From: [Clostridium] symbiosum
Lineage (GTDB): Bacteria > Bacillota > Clostridia > Lachnospirales > Lachnospiraceae
Length of the DNA: 64,000 bases
Direction of reading: 5' to 3'
Assembly (NCBI GenBank): GCA_036419695.1
Contig: CP143946.1
Span: 952,001-1,016,000 of the forward strand
Of the stretch, positions 39,564-49,730 are shown in pieces. The position numbers were made by a program, and so were the translations under genes. The notes under the pieces are model-generated. The model was not told the origin of the DNA and ran no database searches. It was given only the letters and a program-made list of their open reading frames with translations. Position 1 is the stretch's first letter; every line of letters begins with the position of its first letter.

Positions 39564-40874
39564 ATGGCGGTAGCAGGAGCATTTATTGTACCTCATCCTC
39601 CCCTTATCCTGCCGGATATAGGGAGAGGGGAAGAGCGGAGAATTCAGAAAACCATTGATTCCTACCGGAAGATTGCGAAGGAGGCCGCCGCCATGCATCC
39701 GGATACGGTGGTCGTTCTTTCACCGCACAGCGTCATGTACCGGGACTATTTCCATATTTCCCCGGGCTCGCGGGCAAAGGGGGATTTCGGCCTCTATGGG
39801 TACCCGGATTTACAAATTGGAGGTATTTATGACACGGAGTTTGTCGCGGAGCTTTGCGGCCTCGCCGAGGAGGAGAATATTGCGGCGGGGACGGAAGGGG
39901 AGAGAGGACGGGAGCTTGACCACGCCACAATGATACCGCTCTATTTCCTGAACAGGGAGATGAAGGATTTTAAGGTGGTCAGGATCGGTCTTTCGGGTCT
40001 TCCGTTTGAGGAACATTTCAGGCTGGGACGCTGTATTGCGGAGGCGGCCGGGAGGCTGGAACGCCGGATTGTGGTAATCGCCAGCGGCGATCTTTCCCAC
40101 TGCCTGCTGGACAGCGGCCCTTACGAATACACAAAAGAGGGTCCGGAGTACGACCGGAGAGTAACGGAGATCATGGCGGGAGGAGAGCTGCACCGGATGC
40201 TGGAATTTACGGAAGAGTTCTGCGGGAAAGCGGGAGAATGCGGCCATCGAGCCTTTTGCATCATGGCCGGATGCCTCGAAGGAAAGACACTTCGCCCACG
40301 TCTCCTGTCGTATGAGGGGCCGTTTGGAGTGGGCTATGCGGTGGCCGCATTCCAGGACGCCTATGTGGCGCTGGCCAGGGAATCCCTGACCTGTTTTCTG
40401 GAGAATGGCCGGGAAATGCAGGAACCGGAACTGGCATCCTTTAAAGTGCCGGAGGAGATGCTTAAGACCCGGGCCGGAGTATTTGTTTCCCTGAAAAAGG
40501 ACGGGGAACTGCGGGGATGCATCGGGACAATCCAGGGAGTACAAAAGAATGTGGCGCTTGAAATCATCGATAATGCGGTCAGCGCCGGAATCTATGATCC
40601 CAGATTTCCGGAGGTAAAAAGAGAGGAACTTCCTGAAATTATCTGCACCGTGGATGTGCTGGGGGAGGCCGAACCCGTTCATGCACTGAAAGAACTGGAT
40701 GTAAAGCGGTACGGCGTCATCGTGAGCTGCGGGCGGAGAAGGGGGCTTCTCCTTCCCAACCTGGAAGGGGTCGATACGGTGGAGCAGCAGATTTTTATCG
40801 CCCTTAAAAAGGCCGGAATCGACGGGAAAGAAGACTATAAAATGGAACGGTTTGAGGTGGTGAGACATGTTTGA
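39564..40874 (+). CDS. AmmeMemoRadiSam protein: MEMO1-like domain fused to AMMECR1-like domain
   Basis: The start at ATG 39564 follows AGGAGGGT. Residues about 1-260 are a class III extradiol dioxygenase/MEMO-like domain (VPHPPLILPDIGRG, VVVLSPHSVMYRDYF, IASGDLSHCL with conserved His). Residues about 275-436 are an AMMECR1 domain with the diagnostic GCIGTIQG. The fusion is common in Firmicutes. Function is unsettled, though the domains always travel with the radical SAM enzyme encoded next, whose start overlaps this stop. Confidence 0.92.
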   Translation: MAVAGAFIVPHPPLILPDIGRGEERRIQKTIDSYRKIAKEAAAMHPDTVVVLSPHSVMYRDYFHISPGSRAKGDFGLYGYPDLQIGGIYDTEFVAELCGLAEEENIAAGTEGERGRELDHATMIPLYFLNREMKDFKVVRIGLSGLPFEEHFRLGRCIAEAAGRLERRIVVIASGDLSHCLLDSGPYEYTKEGPEYDRRVTEIMAGGELHRMLEFTEEFCGKAGECGHRAFCIMAGCLEGKTLRPRLLSYEGPFGVGYAVAAFQDAYVALARESLTCFLENGREMQEPELASFKVPEEMLKTRAGVFVSLKKDGELRGCIGTIQGVQKNVALEIIDNAVSAGIYDPRFPEVKREELPEIICTVDVLGEAEPVHALKELDVKRYGVIVSCGRRRGLLLPNLEGVDTVEQQIFIALKKAGIDGKEDYKMERFEVVRHV

Positions 40875-41713
40875 AAACAGCCTGTAATGTATGTGCAAAC
40901 CACTGTACGCTGGAGGAAGGCCGGACAGGCCTGTGCAGGGTGAGATATAACCGGGGCGGACAGATTAAAAGCAATGCCTATGGAAAAGTGACTTCGGTTT
41001 CCCTGGATCCGATTGAAAAGAAACCGCTCCACTATTTTTATCCGGGGAGCCGCATCTTGTCACTTGGAAGCTACGGCTGCAATTTTTCCTGTCCTTTCTG
41101 CCAGAACTATGAGATTTCCATGGCAGGTGAGGAGGAGATCCTGAGCGGAGCGCTGCCCATCCGTTATCTGGGCCCGGAGGAGGCGGTGAAAATGGCGCTG
41201 GAAAGCCGTGATTTCGGAAATATCGGGCTTGCCCATACGTATAACGAGCCTCTGATCAATTATGAGTATGTAAGGGACTGCTCAATCCTTGCCCGGGATA
41301 TGGGGCTTAAAAATGCCGTCATCACAAACGGTTCGGCTTCCGTAGAAGTGCTGGATGAAATCCTTCCGTGGATTGATGCCTTCAACGTGGATTTGAAGGG
41401 ATTTACCCCGGAATTTTACCGGATGGTCCACGGCAGCCTGGAGGATGTGAAGCGGTTCATCGTCACCGCGGCCGGGAAAAGCCATGTGGAGGTGACTACG
41501 CTTGTAATTCCGGGACTCAATGATTCGGAGGAAGAGATAGAGGAACTGGCCCGGTGGCTTGCATCGATCCGGCCGGATATCCCGCTTCATCTGAACCGTT
41601 TTTTCCCCAGATACAGGATGATGGACCGGGAGGCGACAAAGATTGAGACACTGCTCCGGCTGGCGGATACAGCCAGGGGCTATCTGAGGTTTGTGAAGGT
41701 GGGAAACTGCTGA
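40871..41713 (+). CDS. AmmeMemoRadiSam radical SAM enzyme
   Basis: The TTG start at 40871 overlaps the preceding stop (TTGA), indicating coupling. The radical SAM motif is GCNFSCPFCQNYE (CxxxCxxC). An N-terminal cysteine cluster (CNVCANHCTLEEGRTGLC) and the SLDPIEKKPLHYFYPGS segment match the AmrS group (activating-enzyme-like). It is slightly shorter at the N-terminus than many homologues. Its substrate is unknown. Confidence 0.9.
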   Translation: MKTACNVCANHCTLEEGRTGLCRVRYNRGGQIKSNAYGKVTSVSLDPIEKKPLHYFYPGSRILSLGSYGCNFSCPFCQNYEISMAGEEEILSGALPIRYLGPEEAVKMALESRDFGNIGLAHTYNEPLINYEYVRDCSILARDMGLKNAVITNGSASVEVLDEILPWIDAFNVDLKGFTPEFYRMVHGSLEDVKRFIVTAAGKSHVEVTTLVIPGLNDSEEEIEELARWLASIRPDIPLHLNRFFPRYRMMDREATKIETLLRLADTARGYLRFVKVGNC

Positions 41714-41765
41714 ATGGCAGAAATGGGATTGATCAGGAGCGAGTACAGAAACAAATGACAGCGGT

Positions 41766-41795
41766 AAAGCCGGAGGAAGTGGTTCCTCCGGCTTT
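41766..41795. terminator. Terminator between convergent genes
   Basis: AAAGCCGGAGGAA (41766-41778) pairs with TTCCTCCGGCTTT (41783-41795), giving a 13-bp stem with a 4-base loop. Confidence 0.8.
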
Positions 41796-41824
41796 GTAAA
41801 TGAGACTCCCGCTTTTTCATACTC

Positions 41825-42529
41825 CTACTTATAAAGCTTATCATAATAATGGCAGTACAGCGCCGCCACAGGATTATGCGCCAGAACACGGTCTTTTGCA
41901 ATCAGAGTTGTGACCGGAGCTTCGGAGTGCTTATTGAACAGGGCATCATGGCCGACGCATAAGCCGATGACAATATTCAAATCAGTGCCTGCCCGGTTCA
42001 GATAGCGGGCCTGCAGAACGGGATTGCACATAGGCTCAAACTGGTTCGGATGAATCTTATCTTCCTCGGCAAGGCCCATCTCCTTCTTATCGCGGCTGCC
42101 CACCTTACAGATTACGCTCACATAATCAATTCCGTTTTTCTTCAGTATCCTGGCAAATGTTTTAGCCTCATTAATCAGCCCGGAGCAGGTAGCAATCCCC
42201 ACGCGTTTTGCACCAATGGCCTTGATAAAGAGGACGGTCTCCTCCACCCGGGTCTTCTGGCAGTAGTAATTCCCCTCGATTTTAGCGGAAGCTCTTGCCA
42301 TCCTTCCGTCGATCGTGTCGGATGCATAAAGAGAAGCAATCTCGTCCAGTTCGTCCCTGTCAGCCTGTTCGGTCAGGCAAAACGGAGGGTAACTGCCGTC
42401 TTCAGTCCCGCAGCCTAAAAGACCGCAGTCCGTGCAGGTGTGGAGCCTGGGAACCTGGTATGTATCCGCAGCCTGGGGAGCGCTCTGAGCCGGTGTCTGC
42501 GGCATGTTCTTTTTTTCTGTGTTATCCAT
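41825..42529 (-). CDS. DUF1847 cysteine-rich putative metal-binding protein
   Basis: ATG at 42529 follows AAAGGAGG; 23 upstream codons are not supported. After a Gln/Pro-rich tail, CTDCGLLGCG and many further cysteines (YYCQKTRVEE, IATCSGLINEAK, MCNPVLQA, GLCVGHDALF) mark DUF1847, which is thought to bind metal. At 234 residues it has typical length. Role unknown. Confidence 0.82.
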   Translation of the reverse strand: MDNTEKKNMPQTPAQSAPQAADTYQVPRLHTCTDCGLLGCGTEDGSYPPFCLTEQADRDELDEIASLYASDTIDGRMARASAKIEGNYYCQKTRVEETVLFIKAIGAKRVGIATCSGLINEAKTFARILKKNGIDYVSVICKVGSRDKKEMGLAEEDKIHPNQFEPMCNPVLQARYLNRAGTDLNIVIGLCVGHDALFNKHSEAPVTTLIAKDRVLAHNPVAALYCHYYDKLYK

Positions 42530-42724
42530 ATGTGACAGCCTCCTTTGATTTAAAGATGTCTTTTCATTCAGTATATATGGCAGGGATAGGGGTGTCAAAT
42601 AATTAAATTCCTTGTCCTGTCACGTGAAAGTATTTATAATAGCAATATCAGACAAAATCCGGCAAAACCAGTCAATCCCCCAGGAAGGAACGGAGACTTA
42701 CCCGTAAAGAGGAGAAAAACCGCA

Positions 42725-44872
42725 ATGAAGAAGATAGCAGTGGTAACCAATCAAAGAAATATAGCACAGTTCTACGCGGACGAACTGAAGAACCTGTTTC
42801 AGGAGCACCTGGAAACGGAGGTTTATTCGGTGGAAGACGGTCCCGGTATCCTGATGGGAATTACGGCCGACCTGATTCTGGTTTCCACACATGGAGTCTA
42901 CGATCTGGTCAAACGGTACGTGCACAACTGCGATGACATCTTTATTGCCGATATCACACTTAAAAAGCAGTCGCTGAACCAGATGAAGATGCTGCCGTCC
43001 GGAACCAAGGCGATGCTTGTAAATATTACACTGGAGATGGCGGTGGAGACGATCGGCCTGATTTATAATTCCGGGATTTCCCATGTGGAAATAGTGCCGT
43101 TTTATCCCGGAATGAAGGAGCCTCCCGCCTGCAGCCTCGCCATAACGCCGGGAGAACGGGATCTGGTTCCGCCCTGGGTTACCGATGTGATCGATCTGCA
43201 GGACCGGGTTCTGTCCACCAGGACAATTGTAAACGTTGCGACCAGGCTCAACCTGGAGTATCTGCTCCAGACTGCGGTCTTTGAGAATTACTTTCAGACA
43301 CTGGCAAAGGCGGACTACGGCACGGAGCAGCTTCTGGATGAGGTCAGTTCGATGGAAAAGAAGCTGAATCTTGTGATGAAAATATTTGACGGCAGTATTA
43401 TTACCCTGAACCGCAGCAGGAAGATCAATTTTATCAACAAGTCGGCCGAAAAGATTCTGAACCGCAGGCAGGAACAGATTCTGGGCTGCACACTGGAGGA
43501 GACGATTGCTCCGCTGGCGAAACTGGTGCCGAAGATTGGGGACGAGGCGTTTAAGGGGTTCCCGGAGGAAGCGGAATCGCTGAAGGATCGGATTATCACC
43601 TTTGAAGAGCAGCTTCTGTCTATCTCGGTCTATCCGCTTTCCGATCCGGAGGGAATTTCGGGCCATCTGATTCTGATTAAAAGATTCACGGATATTGAGA
43701 AAGAGCAGTATACCATCCGCCGCCAGATTGTTTCCCGCGGCTATGCGGCGAAATACACATTTGATGATATTGTTGGAAAGAGCGCCGGTATCACGATGCT
43801 GAAGGAGACGGCCAGAAAGATGGCCTATTCTGATTCCGCCGTTCTCATCTACGGCCAGAGCGGTACGGGAAAGGAGCTGTTTGCCCAGTCCATCCATAAC
43901 AGTTCCAACAGGAAGGACAATCCGTTTATTGCGATTAACTGTGCTTCCATTCCGGAGAACCTGCTGGAAAGCGAGTTGTTCGGCTACAATGAAGGCGCCT
44001 TCACAGGAGCAAAAAAAGGAGGAAAGGTCGGTTACTTTGAGCTGGCCGACAAGGGAACCCTGTTTTTAGATGAAATCAGTGAGATGAATTTTGCCTTACA
44101 GACCAGGCTGCTCCGCGTGCTTCAGGAAAAAGAGATCATCAGAATCGGAGGGGACCGGGTTATTAATATCGACGTGCGCATTATCTCGGCCAGTAATAAA
44201 AACCTGAAGGAACTGGTGCGGAAAAATCAGTTCCGGCAGGATCTTTATTACCGCCTCAATGTGCTGTCACTGCAGCTCCCGCCTCTCTGTCAGCGAAGGG
44301 AAGATATCCCCATCCTGCTGGAACAGTTCCAGGAAAAATTCAAGACAAACTTTGAATTTACAAAGGAGGCAATGGATGTGATCTGCCGCGGCCGCTGGGA
44401 GGGCAATGTGCGTGAACTCAGCAATTTTGCGGAGCGACTGATGTATTTCGGAAAGCAGAAGATGGATGTCAAAGATGTGCTTCAGCTGATGGACGACGAT
44501 GAAATTCAGGAAGAACCCTGCCTGAGGGATGAGGAAGAGACATTGATGAGACAGTTCCGGCGTCAGTTCGGCAGCCAGGAACGACGTTATGCCATGGTGC
44601 TCGGCGTTTTGCAGGAGGGGGAAGAACAGGGAGAAAAACTGGGACGCAAAAGTATCAGTGACCGGATGGCGCTGAAGGGACTGCGCTGTACGGAGCAGGA
44701 GGTGAGGACCATATTAAAGAATCTGTCCAATTATATGATGGTGCAGATATTCCCGGGAAGAGGCGGGACGGCCATCACCGATTTTGGGGCCAGGGCGCTG
44801 AGATATATGGAATGGGAGATTCTAGGAGAGAAAAAACGGGATGGTATGTTCCGTACTGATAGATTTACATGA
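42725..44872 (+). CDS. Sigma-54-dependent activator with PrpR-like sensor and atypical DNA-binding end
   Basis: Residues 1-190 resemble the PrpR N-terminal effector domain, and about 230-340 a PAS domain (SIITLNRSRKINFINKSAEK). The AAA+ core has Walker A GQSGTGKE (from residue 377) and NEGAFTGA, the loop that contacts sigma-54. Residues about 600-715 are predicted winged helix (SISDRMALKGLRCTEQEVRT) instead of the usual Fis helix. It most likely activates the -24/-12 promoter found 139 bases downstream. Confidence 0.9.
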   Translation: MKKIAVVTNQRNIAQFYADELKNLFQEHLETEVYSVEDGPGILMGITADLILVSTHGVYDLVKRYVHNCDDIFIADITLKKQSLNQMKMLPSGTKAMLVNITLEMAVETIGLIYNSGISHVEIVPFYPGMKEPPACSLAITPGERDLVPPWVTDVIDLQDRVLSTRTIVNVATRLNLEYLLQTAVFENYFQTLAKADYGTEQLLDEVSSMEKKLNLVMKIFDGSIITLNRSRKINFINKSAEKILNRRQEQILGCTLEETIAPLAKLVPKIGDEAFKGFPEEAESLKDRIITFEEQLLSISVYPLSDPEGISGHLILIKRFTDIEKEQYTIRRQIVSRGYAAKYTFDDIVGKSAGITMLKETARKMAYSDSAVLIYGQSGTGKELFAQSIHNSSNRKDNPFIAINCASIPENLLESELFGYNEGAFTGAKKGGKVGYFELADKGTLFLDEISEMNFALQTRLLRVLQEKEIIRIGGDRVINIDVRIISASNKNLKELVRKNQFRQDLYYRLNVLSLQLPPLCQRREDIPILLEQFQEKFKTNFEFTKEAMDVICRGRWEGNVRELSNFAERLMYFGKQKMDVKDVLQLMDDDEIQEEPCLRDEEETLMRQFRRQFGSQERRYAMVLGVLQEGEEQGEKLGRKSISDRMALKGLRCTEQEVRTILKNLSNYMMVQIFPGRGGTAITDFGARALRYMEWEILGEKKRDGMFRTDRFT

Positions 44873-45010
44873 ATATCTGGTTAAATAAACAACCAGTACA
44901 ACCTGAAAATGACGGCAAAAAAGCCCACCTTTTCTGTGCAATCGTATAAAATAACTTAAAAAAGCTGATTTTTGTTGGATTTGCGTGCTGAATTTTGTTT
45001 CTTTAAGATT

Positions 45011-45026
45011 TGGCACGCAAATTGCT
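45011..45026 (+). promoter_or_regulatory. Sigma-54 (-24/-12) promoter
   Basis: TGGCAC (45011-45016), five bases, TTGCT (45022-45026) matches the sigma-54 consensus, including the GG and GC dinucleotides. It lies 34 bases before the D-cysteine desulfhydrase-like gene. Confidence 0.88.
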
Positions 45027-45059
45027 GTTTTATAGGGTAAAGAGAAGGGAGGGAATACG

Positions 45060-46073
45060 ATGGTCATCACCGATACGGAAATGGAGCGGCTAAACGACTG
45101 CCTGCAAAAGATTGGGAAAATTGAAATAGGAATTTTCCCCACGCCGCTGCACCGATTGTACAATCTTGAGGAGACGCTTAAGTTTGGCAAAATTTTTATT
45201 AAACGAGATGATATGACCGGATTGGGACCCGGCGGCAATAAGGTCCGCAGCCTTGAATTTATTATGAAGCAGGTGCTGGACGGACATCACGATCTTGTAA
45301 TCGTTTCGGGGCCGATGCAGTCCAACCTGTGTACGCTTGCGGCCAATGCCTGTGCAAGGCTGAGAGTCGAATGCGTCATCGTCCACAATGGTGAAAAACC
45401 AGAAAAATTCTGCGGAAATGAACTGCTTAACCACTTGAGCCAGGTCAGGACGTATTACGCAGGAGCAATCAGCCGCCCCCGGAGAGACGAGTACGTATCA
45501 AACCTGTGCGAGGCATACCGTGCCCAGGGGAGAAACCCGTATGTCATTGAAAACGGAGCCACAACCGGTTTTGGGGCGCTGGGATATGTGAATGCGGCGG
45601 TGGAGCTGATGCGTCAGAATGAGGAACAGAAACTGGGAATCCGTGATTTGTTTGTACCCGGAGGCAACGGAGGAGTGGCGGCCGGACTGATCTTCGGAAA
45701 CGCGCAGTTGGGATGTCCGTTCCGCATCAATGTAGTCAGTGTAGATGACGACAGAATCCTGCTGTCGGAAGGAATAGATTCGGCGCTCTCCCAGGTGGAA
45801 AAAATAACGGGATTGCCCTTTGACCGGGGTGCGGAGGAAGGTTTCATTATCCTTGATGATTACAGGGGCGGCGGCTGGGGAAGCAATACGCCCGAGAGCT
45901 CCGGAATGGTGTTACAATTCCCGGCGGAGGAGGGCCTGTATCTTGAAAATGTCTATAACAGCAAGGTGATGGCAGGCATGGTTGACCGGATTCGAAAAGG
46001 GAAGACGGAGGGCAATGTATGCTTCCTGCATACGGGAGGGTTTGGCTCGCTGTTTGCCCAGTTTGAAGAATAA
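45060..46073 (+). CDS. PLP-dependent D-cysteine desulfhydrase / ACC-deaminase-like enzyme
   Basis: This is a fold type II PLP enzyme with Lys61 in GPGGNKVRSLEF, VSGPMQSNLCTLAANACA and VPGGNGGVAAGL. It matches the DcyD/ACC deaminase family, which splits D-cysteine (and related amino acids) to pyruvate, ammonia and sulfide. It is the first gene behind the sigma-54 promoter, and an ABC importer follows, so the operon imports and degrades an amino acid or small peptide. Confidence 0.85.
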   Translation: MVITDTEMERLNDCLQKIGKIEIGIFPTPLHRLYNLEETLKFGKIFIKRDDMTGLGPGGNKVRSLEFIMKQVLDGHHDLVIVSGPMQSNLCTLAANACARLRVECVIVHNGEKPEKFCGNELLNHLSQVRTYYAGAISRPRRDEYVSNLCEAYRAQGRNPYVIENGATTGFGALGYVNAAVELMRQNEEQKLGIRDLFVPGGNGGVAAGLIFGNAQLGCPFRINVVSVDDDRILLSEGIDSALSQVEKITGLPFDRGAEEGFIILDDYRGGGWGSNTPESSGMVLQFPAEEGLYLENVYNSKVMAGMVDRIRKGKTEGNVCFLHTGGFGSLFAQFEE

Positions 46074-46123
46074 ACAGAATGTGAGGAGTAACGAAAAACA
46101 CACAGGAGAAAGAGAGGGAGATT

Positions 46124-47728
46124 ATGAAGAAAAATTTTGTTAAGAAAAGCCTGATGAAAAAAAGCTTTGTATTGATTACGGCAGCCGCTTTAATTTTGAC
46201 GGGCTGCGGTTCCGGGAAAACGGGCACCGCTCCTGAAAAAAGCGCACCGGCAGAATCGGGAGGAAATGCAGGAGCTGCTGATTCCGGCGCAAAAGGCTCC
46301 GAACTGAAAGACACGCTGTCCGTGGCCATCAGGGACGAACCGGCCAGCCTGGATCCGCACCTGAACACCCAGCTTGTTTCCGAGGCGGTGCGCCGTGAAA
46401 TATACGATTTCCTGGTGGTAAAGGATGAGGACGGAAATCTGGTTCCCTCCGTAGCCACAAGCTGGGAAAACGTGGACGACACCACGATCCGCTTTACGCT
46501 TCGTGACGATGTAATCTTTCATAACGGAGAGAAAATGACGGCTGAGGACGTGCGTTACACACTGGTGCGCGCCAGCGAAAAATCGGGAAGCGCTCCACTG
46601 TTTCAGTCCATTGATACGGAAAATACAAAGGTCATTGATGATGTGACCTTAGAACTGAAGCTGAAAGAGCCGATGGCTCCCATTTTTAACTTCTTGTCCG
46701 CGCCGGAAGGCGGAATTCTCTGCAAGAAAGCTGTCGAGGAGATGGGCGACGATGAGTTCGGCCGCAATCCTGTAGGTTCCGGCCCTCTGAAAATGAAAAA
46801 CTGGACCACGGGAACCAGTATCGAACTGGAACGCAACGAAGATTACTGGGGAGAGAAGCCAACGTATCAGACACTTCTCATCAAATTTATCGCAGAACCG
46901 GCCAACCGGACGATTGAGCTGGAAACGGGCGGAGTTGACCTGATCTATGATGTTTCCACAAACGATATTGACAGAATCAAAGAGAACCAGGAACTGCGCC
47001 TTGTCAGCGGAACCGGCCTGAAACACACCTACATCAGTATCAGCATGGAAGATCCGGTGATGAAAGACATCCGTGTGCGCCAGGCTCTGGCCTGCGCACT
47101 GGATATGGACTCGATTGTAGACGCCGTATTTACAGGCACTGCAAAAACTTCGGATTCCGTTATGTCACCCAATATTTTTGGTTATGTATCGATGGGAATC
47201 AACCCCTATGACCCGGAACAGGCAAAAGAGCTTCTGAAAGAAGCCGGTTACGAAAACGGCCTGGACATTACGGTAAAAGGATATGATAATACACAGTTTG
47301 TGGATATTCTGGAAATTGCCCAGAATATGTGGAAGGCAGTGGGCGTGAATGCCAAAGTGGATATCATGGAATATGCATCCTTTGCAGAGCAGGAAGCAGC
47401 CGGTGAAGTACAGCTTGGAATCTCCGCATTTACAGCCAGCTCCGGCGACCCGGATCAGGCATTGGGACTCTGGAAGAGCGGCTACGGCGGCGTTTTACAG
47501 GGAAATGACGATAAGATCGACGCATATCTGGATGAAGGCCGCACGATTTACGATGAGACCGAACGCGCCGCATTATACAAAGAAGCACAGAAATATATGT
47601 GGGATACACATTATATGATCCCGATCGCATTCTCCGATGTTGTCTATGCGACTACCGCAAAAGTGGAAAATCTGGAATGCAGCCCGGGAAATACGCCGAA
47701 TCTGGCCAAGGTTATTGTATATGAATAA
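46124..47728 (+). CDS. ABC transporter substrate-binding lipoprotein, Dpp/Opp family
   Basis: A lipobox (LTGC) lipidates Cys28. Family 5 binding-protein blocks are present (SLDPHLNTQLVSEAVRREIY, ATSWENVDDTTIRFTLRDDV, FHNGEKMTAEDVRYTL). At 534 residues it has typical length. It captures peptides or amino-acid derivatives for the permeases encoded next. Confidence 0.92.
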   Translation: MKKNFVKKSLMKKSFVLITAAALILTGCGSGKTGTAPEKSAPAESGGNAGAADSGAKGSELKDTLSVAIRDEPASLDPHLNTQLVSEAVRREIYDFLVVKDEDGNLVPSVATSWENVDDTTIRFTLRDDVIFHNGEKMTAEDVRYTLVRASEKSGSAPLFQSIDTENTKVIDDVTLELKLKEPMAPIFNFLSAPEGGILCKKAVEEMGDDEFGRNPVGSGPLKMKNWTTGTSIELERNEDYWGEKPTYQTLLIKFIAEPANRTIELETGGVDLIYDVSTNDIDRIKENQELRLVSGTGLKHTYISISMEDPVMKDIRVRQALACALDMDSIVDAVFTGTAKTSDSVMSPNIFGYVSMGINPYDPEQAKELLKEAGYENGLDITVKGYDNTQFVDILEIAQNMWKAVGVNAKVDIMEYASFAEQEAAGEVQLGISAFTASSGDPDQALGLWKSGYGGVLQGNDDKIDAYLDEGRTIYDETERAALYKEAQKYMWDTHYMIPIAFSDVVYATTAKVENLECSPGNTPNLAKVIVYE

Positions 47729-47808
47729 TGAAATGACATAGTGATATGCTGCCATGCAGAAAACGGAAAACGCGGCTGTATGGCAACTGCAAAGTGAGGT
47801 GAAATACG

Positions 47809-48819
47809 TTGTATCGTTATATAGTCAGGCGTTTACTTATGATGCTGCCGGTTTTGCTTGGCATCTCTTTTGTCATTTTTACAATGATGTATTTCACACC
47901 GGGCGATCCGGCGAGAATGCTGCTGGGAGAGCGCGCGGAGGAAGCCGTTGTGGAGGAGCTGCGGGAGGAAATGGGATTGAATGAACCGTTTCTCGTCCGA
48001 TATGGAAAGTACATTAAAGGAATCGTCACGGAGGGAGATCTGGGGATTTCCTATTCCACCAAGCGCCCGGTTCTGGAAGAAATTCTCGACCGTTTCCCGA
48101 CAACGCTTTTGCTGGCGACGCTGAGTATCACTCTTGCGCTGATTATCGGAATTGTGGCAGGCGTGATCGCGGCGACCAAACAGTATTCCATATTCGACAA
48201 TCTGGCTACGGGGCTGTCGCTGCTGGGCGTATCGATGCCGACATTCTGGCAGGGATTAATGTTGATTATCGTATTTGCCGTCTGGCTCCGGGTCCTGCCT
48301 GCATCCGGTTTTTCCGGTCCGCGCTACTGGGTTCTGCCTGTGCTGGCCATCGGACCCAGTACCGCATCCACAATTATGAGGATGACGCGTTCCAGTATGC
48401 TGGAAGTCCTGCGCCAGGATTATATCCGTACGGCCAGGGCCAAAGGACAGACGGAGCGGGTTGTAATCGTAAAACATGCGCTTAAGAATGCATTGATTCC
48501 CATTATCACCGTAGCCGGACTGTCCTTCGGCGGCCTGCTTGGCGGGGCCGTTATGGCGGAGACGATTTTTTCGATTCCGGGACTGGGGAAAATGATGGTG
48601 GATGCGATCAATGCCCGGAACTATCCGGTGGTGCAGGGCGGAGTCCTGTTCGTAGCCATTGTGGTCAGCCTGGTCAATCTTGTCGTCGATCTTTTATACG
48701 CTTTTATTGATCCGAGGATAAAATCACAGTATAAGGCGCAGAAACGGAGAAAAGAAAGCACACAGACCGTGAGCCGCGAAGCGGTGCAGACAGTGAATCG
48801 GGAAACAGATAAAAAATAG
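47809..48819 (+). CDS. ABC transporter permease, DppB type
   Basis: The TTG start at 47809 follows GTGAGGTG. At 336 residues with six helices, it has N-terminal YIVRRLLMMLPVLLGISFVIF and the EAA-like loop RQDYIRTARAKGQTERVV that contacts the ATPases. Confidence 0.92.
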   Translation: MYRYIVRRLLMMLPVLLGISFVIFTMMYFTPGDPARMLLGERAEEAVVEELREEMGLNEPFLVRYGKYIKGIVTEGDLGISYSTKRPVLEEILDRFPTTLLLATLSITLALIIGIVAGVIAATKQYSIFDNLATGLSLLGVSMPTFWQGLMLIIVFAVWLRVLPASGFSGPRYWVLPVLAIGPSTASTIMRMTRSSMLEVLRQDYIRTARAKGQTERVVIVKHALKNALIPIITVAGLSFGGLLGGAVMAETIFSIPGLGKMMVDAINARNYPVVQGGVLFVAIVVSLVNLVVDLLYAFIDPRIKSQYKAQKRRKESTQTVSREAVQTVNRETDKK

Positions 48820-48830
48820 GGGGTGGCTTT

Positions 48831-49718
48831 GTGTTGGCAGCAGATGTAAAAAAGAACGGAACCGGGGCAGGGAAGCGGCAGAGCCAGCTGAAAGGAATCT
48901 GGCGCAGGATGAAAAGGAATAAGGCGGCCATGCTGGGCCTGATTGTCATTATTCTTCTGATTATCTGTGCCGTTCTGGCGCCCCTTATCGCACCGTACGG
49001 ATATGATGATCAGCTACTGAGCCGGAGATTTATATTTCCGTGCCGGGAGTTTCCATTCGGAACCGATAACCTGGGCCGTGATATACTGAGCCGTGTGATT
49101 TACGGAAGCCGTATTTCGCTGGCGGTAGGTCTTGTATCCGTGAGCATTTCCGTTGTATTCGGAACAATCCTCGGATCCATTGCGGGATATTACGGCAATG
49201 TGCTGGACAATGTGATCATGCGGGCCATTGATATTGTCCTTTCGATTCCCAGCATCTTACTGGCGATCTCCATCGCGGCCATGCTCGGGCAGGGACTGTT
49301 TAATCTGATGATAGCCATCGGAGTCAGTGAAATACCGCGGTACGCCAGAGTGGTGCGCGCACAGATACTGTCGGTCAAGGATCAGGAATTTGTGGAGGCG
49401 GCCCGGGCGGTTGGAGCCAGTGATTTCCACATTATTTTATTCCATATTCTGCCCAACTGCCTGGCGCCGATGATCGTACAGGCAACCATTGGAGTGGCAA
49501 CGGCCATTCTGGATGCGGCGGGCTTAAGCTTTATCGGCCTTGGAATTCAGCCGCCGATACCGGACTGGGGCGGCATGCTTTCGGCAGGGCGTCAGTACAT
49601 CCGGGATTACTGGTATATTGTTACATTCCCGGGTCTGATGATTATGATGACGATTTATTCGCTGAATCTCTTTGGTGACGGCCTGCGGGATGCGCTGGAT
49701 CCACGTTTAAAGAATTAG
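48831..49718 (+). CDS. ABC transporter permease, DppC type
   Basis: The GTG start at 48831 follows AGGGGGTGG. At 295 residues it shows the DppC hallmarks FGTDNLGRDILSRVIYGSRIS and the loop VEAARAVGASDFHIILFHI. It forms the channel with the preceding permease. Confidence 0.92.
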   Translation: MLAADVKKNGTGAGKRQSQLKGIWRRMKRNKAAMLGLIVIILLIICAVLAPLIAPYGYDDQLLSRRFIFPCREFPFGTDNLGRDILSRVIYGSRISLAVGLVSVSISVVFGTILGSIAGYYGNVLDNVIMRAIDIVLSIPSILLAISIAAMLGQGLFNLMIAIGVSEIPRYARVVRAQILSVKDQEFVEAARAVGASDFHIILFHILPNCLAPMIVQATIGVATAILDAAGLSFIGLGIQPPIPDWGGMLSAGRQYIRDYWYIVTFPGLMIMMTIYSLNLFGDGLRDALDPRLKN

Positions 49719-49730
49719 GAGGGCGGCATC

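Noticed and set aside
39810..40898. Long minus-strand open frame opposite the MEMO/AMMECR1 gene
   Set aside because: Antisense shadow; His/Arg-rich translation without a domain.
42698..43897. Long minus-strand open frame of about 400 codons
   Set aside because: It lies opposite the sigma-54 activator, lacks a ribosome site and has a composition typical of the reverse of a coding strand.
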